In this document: positions 63,101 through 64,000 of the stretch, in pieces
Position numbering within the stretch: the first letter of the stretch is position 1
Layout: every line of letters begins with the position of its first letter
Assembly (NCBI GenBank): GCA_028751875.1
Contig: CM054140.1
Coordinates: 20,481,493 to 20,545,492, forward strand
Length of the DNA: 64,000 bases
Direction: 5' to 3'
Source: Rapana venosa
Taxonomy: Eukaryota; Mollusca; Gastropoda; Neogastropoda; Muricidae
Position numbers and translations under genes: made by a program
Notes under the pieces: generated by a model
What the model was told of the DNA's origin: nothing
What the model saw: the letters and a program-made list of their open reading frames with translations, nothing else
Database searches by the model: none

Positions 63101-63399
63101 CTCTGCCAAAGACTATTTTTCTGATGTCTGCAATATCATAAACAACTAACCTTGAGACTAGGCAGGGGGAAGTGGAATTCCTTATCAAAGCGCCCTGGGC
63201 GGCGAAGAGCAGGGTCTATAGAGTCAATGCGATTGGTGGCACCAATGACAACTATTTCCCCACGGGAGTCAATGCCATCCATGAGAGCCAGCAGAGTGGA
63301 TACGATGGAACTGTGGATCTGATCCTGTCGGCTGGAACGCACTGGGGCTAATCCATCAATTTCATCAAAGAAGATGATGGATGGCCGCATCTCGTAGGC
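36699..63399 (-). CDS. ATAD2: ATAD2/ATAD2B-like AAA+ bromodomain protein (3' 14 exons, partial)
   Basis: Minus-strand exons: 63399-63151, 61639-61549, 60958-60635, 58192-58045, 57089-56903, 55872-55687, 55002-54867, 49463-49267, 48912-48753, 42405-42283, 41462-40453, 39816-39762, 38531-38302, 36749-36699 (TGA at 36701-36699). All are GT-AG, phases agree, and the total is 3147 nt (1048 residues). AAA1 is seen from Walker B (IIFFDEIDG, residues 8-16), sensor 1 (GATN) and the RRPGR arginine finger, then CGADLK and [15 protein letters not shown]2 (about 275-440) is degenerate: SGASGQGQS lacks the Walker A lysine and IIFIPYINE lacks the acidic Walker B pair, as in the family. The bromodomain (about 458-575) has the acetyl-lysine Asn553 in EYNPDR. 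A long polar, Ser/Lys-rich linker (exon 41462-40453) precedes a C-terminal helical domain. Family role: nucleosome/acetyl-histone-linked chromatin factor. Walker A of AAA1 lies beyond the right edge. ATAD2 and ATAD2B cannot be separated here; invertebrates usually have one gene. Confidence 0.95.
36811..37238. repeat. 75-bp minisatellite, about 5.7 copies, last ATAD2 intron
   Basis: Units start with AACAGAGTGGACATATTTGA and end with CTGACACCATTTG. Copies 1 and 2 are near identical (74 bp). Copies 3-4 and 5-6 form alternating pairs that differ at the same positions (GATGTCCCTT/GATATCCCAT and CTAACACC/CTGACACC), with a 5-bp ATCGA duplication in copy 4. The pattern indicates duplication of a two-unit block. 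The unit is close to 25 codons, which keeps frames open by chance in several directions. Confidence 0.9.
37912..38175 (+). repeat. tRNA-derived SINE, family S4
   Basis: The head has the A-box-like TGGCGCAATGGTTAGCGCC and the B-box-like GGTCGCAAATTCAATTCCC, with the spacing of a tRNA gene. The non-tRNA body includes CAGTGGGAAGTCTGGGACC and ends near GGGATATATGATGATAGT. It is the only copy in the window and lies in the last ATAD2 intron. Confidence 0.75.
38716..38806. repeat. (GA)n/(GACA)n/(GT)n compound microsatellite
   Basis: Adjacent GA, GACA and GT tracts in the ATAD2 intron between exons 39816-39762 and 38531-38302. Confidence 0.9.
40055..40350 (-). repeat. tRNA-derived SINE, family S1, best-preserved copy
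   Basis: On the minus strand: ACGGGATAGCTCAGTGGTCG (head), GGTTACCAGTTGGATGGGTG (5S-like), TGCGCGCCTTGGCTTCAGTA, and TATAGGTTATGGGACTCCTT at the end. A small internal duplication repeats GCTGGGGGAAA near 40290-40315. Confidence 0.85.
42121..42225. repeat. (GA)n and (GACA)n simple repeat
   Basis: GA-rich tract followed by AGACAGACAGA-type repeats, directly downstream of ATAD2 exon 42405-42283. A short dispersed motif ending in TTTTTTTTCATCCAGCC lies at about 41965-42030. Confidence 0.9.
42784..43311 (+). mobile_element. TTAA element family A, left-truncated copy interrupted by family B
   Basis: Starts within the element at TTGAATTAAACAATGAGAG and runs in the family A order to ATTACACTCAT. 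There its internal TTAA (43312-43315) holds a family B insertion. The part left of 42784 is replaced by a (GT)n-rich tract. Confidence 0.8.
43430..44504 (+). mobile_element. TTAA element family B1, full length (piggyBac-like MITE)
   Basis: Flanked by TTAA at 43430-43433 and 44501-44504. The inverted ends are CCCTTTGCTGGGCA and TGCCCAGCAAAGGG, a perfect 14-bp match. CCCTTTG-type ends with TTAA duplications are typical of the piggyBac superfamily. The interior is about 1.07 kb with no transposase domain; a minus-strand frame at 44037-43789 ([14 protein letters not shown]...) is the longest peptide but is not recognisable. Confidence 0.85.
44844..45957 (+). mobile_element. TTAA element family A, full length, nested in B2
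   Basis: Left TTAA at 44844-44847, right copy decayed to TGAA at 45954-45957. Ends are TCCTAGTGGCGTGG (left, first C mutated) and GCGCTACCAGGG (right). The interior is collinear with 24263-25363 in reverse orientation, including the block GTTGAGTCAAATAGCTATGC. Confidence 0.85.
46471..46697 (+). mobile_element. TTAA element family A, internally deleted copy
   Basis: GCTCACTTTCGCTTTCAAAG to GATTCTGATTGGCTTAGAG matches the left part of family A; after CGGCAGGG it jumps to GGTTGTTTGAGCCCACCCTG and the right end CAACTAGGGTTAA. About 0.85 kb of the middle is missing, and the left tip is absent. Confidence 0.7.
46700..46935. repeat. Dispersed repeat E, copy 2
   Basis: Contains GCAGGAGAATGGACCAAGAA, AAGGCAGAAAATAAGGAGG and CAGCATCCCCATGGGGG, collinear with copy 3 at 54440 and copy 1 at 31160. 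Confidence 0.7.
47128..48692 (+). mobile_element. TTAA element family A, full length, carrying a SINE
   Basis: TTAA at 47128-47131 is followed by ACCTAGTAGTGTG, an AT-rich insertion of about 80 bp, and a second CCTAGTAGTGTGG start at about 47222. The right end is CGCAACCCAGG plus TTAA at 48689-48692. A family S2 SINE interrupts it at about 48113-48531; family A sequence resumes with TCTTTCCGGTGATTTATAGC. It lies between ATAD2 exons 48912-48753 and 42405-42283. Confidence 0.8.
48113..48531 (-). repeat. tRNA-derived SINE, family S2, complete, inside a family A element
   Basis: On the minus strand: GGTGGTCTAGAGGTAACGCA (A-box-like), GGTTCGAATCCTGTTTGG (B-box-like), then GTCTTTCAGATGAGACAAT, the CAACAAGAGAGTTGTCCC block and a pyrimidine-rich tail zone. 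It is the most complete of the three S2 copies. Confidence 0.85.
49464..50735. other. ATAD2 intron, proximal part: no gene
   Basis: AT-rich. It contains a small S3 type-2 tail fragment at about 49797-49870 (reverse orientation), a G run and (AT)n at 49918-49943. No exon-like segment until the candidate exon ending at 50928. Confidence 0.55.
50928..51699 (-). CDS. Candidate alternative exon or terminal exon inside the ATAD2-like gene
   Basis: A 772-bp segment open in one frame on the host strand, inside the intron between exons 55002-54867 and 49463-49267. It starts after a good acceptor (TATTTTCTGTCAG) and ends at a GT donor (AGAG/gtactg). Incoming phase is 0 and outgoing phase is 1, the same as exon 55002-54867, so it could replace that exon between its neighbours without breaking the frame. 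Its 257 codons encode a polar Ser/Lys/Arg-rich sequence with no known domain that I recognise. If the donor is ignored the frame runs on to TAA at 50739-50737, where AATAAA (50741-50736) overlaps the stop, so a truncated, bromodomain-less 3' end is also conceivable. It might instead be a separate or dead coding remnant. Confidence 0.4.
51710..53100. other. ATAD2 intron between the candidate exon and the TTAA element C
   Basis: No open frame of protein-like composition, no tRNA-like head, no recognised repeat. AT-rich with short T runs. Confidence 0.5.
53119..54202 (+). mobile_element. TTAA element family C (piggyBac-like, degenerate coding remnant)
   Basis: TTAA at 53119-53122 and 54199-54202. 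Inverted ends are CTCTCCTACTACCG and CGGTAGTAGAAGAG (13 of 14 match). Near the left end are two GC-rich palindromes, GGCGGGTTGACCCGCC and GGCGGGTGTGCCCGCC, in an unusually CpG-rich block (53135-53205). A plus-strand frame begins at the ATG at 53370 ([20 protein letters not shown]); near 53540 the coding-like sequence shifts to another frame with an acidic stretch ([10 protein letters not shown]). Acidic N-termini are usual in piggyBac transposases, but the catalytic domain is absent. Confidence 0.8.
54440..54665. repeat. Dispersed repeat E, copy 3
   Basis: AATGGCAGGAGAATGGACCG, GGAAGGCAGAAAATAAGC, GGTGGGGATGCTATTTATAC, CAGCACCCCCATGGGGG, collinear with copies 1 and 2. Confidence 0.7.
55240..55612 (-). 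repeat. tRNA-derived SINE, family S3, tail type 2
   Basis: On the minus strand: GGTGGCAGGGATGGTCAACA (head), CCCTGGGTTCAATTCCTGG (B-box-like), GCAATGGCCTACTC reversed in the body, tail ending ACCATTGGTGAACCTCAGAG. It lies between ATAD2 exons 55872-55687 and 55002-54867. Confidence 0.85.
56470..56818 (+). repeat. tRNA-derived SINE, family S3, tail type 1, well preserved
   Basis: Head GGCAGGATGGTTAAGACGTT, B-box-like GGTTCTGGGTTCGATTCCCA, body CGCAGAACATCTTGCGCAC and AGAGTAGGCCATTGTGTGCC, type-1 tail AGCACATGAGTGCTTATTCC, then an A-rich end running into (CA)n. Confidence 0.9.
58216..58320. repeat. (GA)n and (ACAATG)n tail with dispersed repeat end
   Basis: (GA)14, then ACAATGACAATGACAATGAC and AAAGGTTTATTGTGATAAGC. 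A hexamer array joined to this motif looks like the 3' tail of a SINE on the minus strand. It lies just upstream of ATAD2 exon 58192-58045. Confidence 0.5.
58631..58985. repeat. Long compound microsatellite (CT)n then (CA)n
   Basis: (CT)n about 58631-58680, then about 300 bp of imperfect CA repeats with ATAC and GCAC variants. It ends three bases before the stop codon of the nested ORF. Long low-complexity frames read through it on both strands are not genes. Confidence 0.95.
58988..59938 (-). CDS. Intronless 316-codon gene-like ORF nested in an ATAD2 intron, function unknown
   Basis: ATG at 59938, TAA at 58990-58988, no interruption. It lies in the intron between exons 60958-60635 and 58192-58045, on the host strand. 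The N-terminal part is compact ([20 protein letters not shown], then a Val-rich strand). A basic charged stretch with [15 protein letters not shown] (about residues 73-87) and an Arg/Glu-rich segment follow, then a polar low-complexity middle and a more globular C-terminal third (about 200-316). The composition looks like real protein, unlike the flanking simple repeats. I recall similar uncharacterised intronless ORFs with RKPPSQ-type motifs in mollusc genomes but cannot name a family. A (GA)n block starts 61 bp upstream and a (CA)n/(CT)n block ends next to the stop. It may be a young retrogene or transposon-derived ORF; expression is unknown. Confidence 0.55.
   Translation of the reverse strand: MSKIHNSSNTMPVVGLPTTLEVTLDVLLQEQHLTSWKISGSGDSTVVVLRLKASPANNSNMAQQHTPVISHSYRRKPPSQTDRDRRRTEERRRTAQRQEELEASESVMPEEHSPCLFVPTPTSCAVSHTDTPPSASNTLPQEAARAIRHSPSAVKESENERHADVQRDIDLPPVFTTETSDCDDPLAKVQQVGTSADVIKNYVAKLTDRSLQRKLRDRHRNQDFSKVFSSKRHPDTMVCETDDLVFRFEWTAADDTPPDMFWFVKRNTRLMTNEESCVYQKLKLWCPVDREKMKDRISAGLDVMHVIVDAVRFLLG
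60000..60192. repeat. (GA)n microsatellite with (GGGA)n core
   Basis: About 190 bp of GA repeats with a GGGA segment at 60075-60108. It begins 61 bp upstream of the nested ORF's ATG. Confidence 0.97.
61000..61245 (+). repeat. SINE family S3, type 2, 5'-truncated
   Basis: CTTGTGCACACATTAAAATCC, GCAGGCCATTGTGTCCCAG, then CAACTACCTTAATGGTGGGC and CTCTAGCCAAGGAAC. The tRNA-like head is gone. Confidence 0.7.
61640..63150. other. ATAD2 intron without recognised features
   Basis: AT-rich. A C run lies at about 62106-62122. I see no exon or classified repeat. Confidence 0.5.
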
Positions 63400-63744
63400 C
63401 TGAAGAAACAGTATAAAAAAAATATTGCGGTCAAAATTCTCCTTTCATGGAAACATTTTGCATACTTTCACTATGACTGCAATTTAGCTGTACTATATGA
63501 AAATTATTTCAATTATGTTTTATCATCTACAATTTTTGTATCAGGACTCATAAAAATAAGATTAACAACAGCTTTTCCTCAAGCATACAAATAAATAGAT
63601 AAAACAAAAAATACATAAACATTTGATTAGAGCAAAATGAAATACCCAACCACACCAATCCTAAGAAGCAAACATTCCCCCCATCAAAGCACCAATGTAC
63701 ACTGAGTGTACCTTGATGTATACTGCTTATCTGTATATATGTAT

Positions 63745-64000
63745 ACACAGACTTCTCTGCATGAAATTCTGGCTGCTCTCCCTGGGGACAGCATGTCACA
63801 GGAGCAACGCCATCTTTTTTTCTTCTTCTCTTAATATCTGCATGTGTACTTGTTTCCCCATCAGGGTTTGGCTTTTTTTCTATAGAATTTTGCCACGGAC
63901 AACTCTTGCTGCCAAGGGTTCTTTTTATGTGCACTAAATGGGTGTGGCACACAGGACTTCAGTTTATCATCTCATTTGAAAGACTAGCACCCAGACCACC
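63745..64000 (-). repeat. tRNA-derived SINE, family S2, cut by the window edge
   Basis: TTCTCTGCATGAAATTCTGG, CTGCTCTCCCTGGGGACAGC, TTTTGCCACGGACAACTC, TTTATCATCTCATTTGAAAG in the order of the copy at 48113-48531; the tRNA-like head lies beyond the right edge. Confidence 0.8.

Overview
This is eukaryotic, animal nuclear DNA. Every gene has short exons separated by kilobase introns with GT-AG borders, and the non-coding DNA is full of microsatellites, long homopolymer runs, tRNA-derived SINEs, LINE debris and TTAA-flanked DNA transposons. This texture, together with the protein similarity, suggests a lophotrochozoan, most likely a gastropod or other mollusc. The species is an inference and cannot be fixed from the window. 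No bacterial genes, operons or CRISPR arrays are present.

Layout. (1) 548-10644, minus strand: the first four coding exons of HADHA, the alpha subunit of the mitochondrial trifunctional protein; the gene continues past the left edge. (2) 10645-10956: a 312-bp gap between two divergent start codons, the presumed shared promoter, containing a perfect nuclear-receptor-type DR1 direct repeat. (3) 10957-27273, plus strand: the complete 14-exon HADHB gene, the beta subunit (3-ketoacyl-CoA thiolase), encoding 453 residues. (4) About 28.1-36.0 kb: an intergenic stretch with a decayed LINE, SINEs and no recognisable gene. (5) 36699-63399, minus strand: 14 exons of an ATAD2/ATAD2B-type AAA+ bromodomain protein, from the Walker B motif of the first AAA module to the natural stop (1048 residues in the window); the 5' part lies beyond the right edge.

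HADHA and HADHB encode the two halves of one mitochondrial complex for long-chain fatty-acid beta-oxidation. Their head-to-head arrangement, also known in vertebrates, offers a simple way to co-express them. The ATAD2-like gene is a chromatin factor that converges tail-to-tail with HADHB and has no obvious functional link to it.

The less ordinary content lies inside the ATAD2 introns: a nest of TTAA-specific (piggyBac-like) non-autonomous elements inserted into one another at 42.8-48.7 kb; a third TTAA family at 53.1-54.2 kb with GC-rich palindromes; a 772-bp open, splice-bounded segment of compatible phase that could be an alternative ATAD2 exon (50928-51699); a 316-codon intronless gene-like ORF between long microsatellites (58988-59938); and a 75-bp minisatellite in the last intron. 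All assignments come from reading the sequence and from family knowledge. No alignment or database search was run, and repeat boundaries marked approximate were placed by eye.
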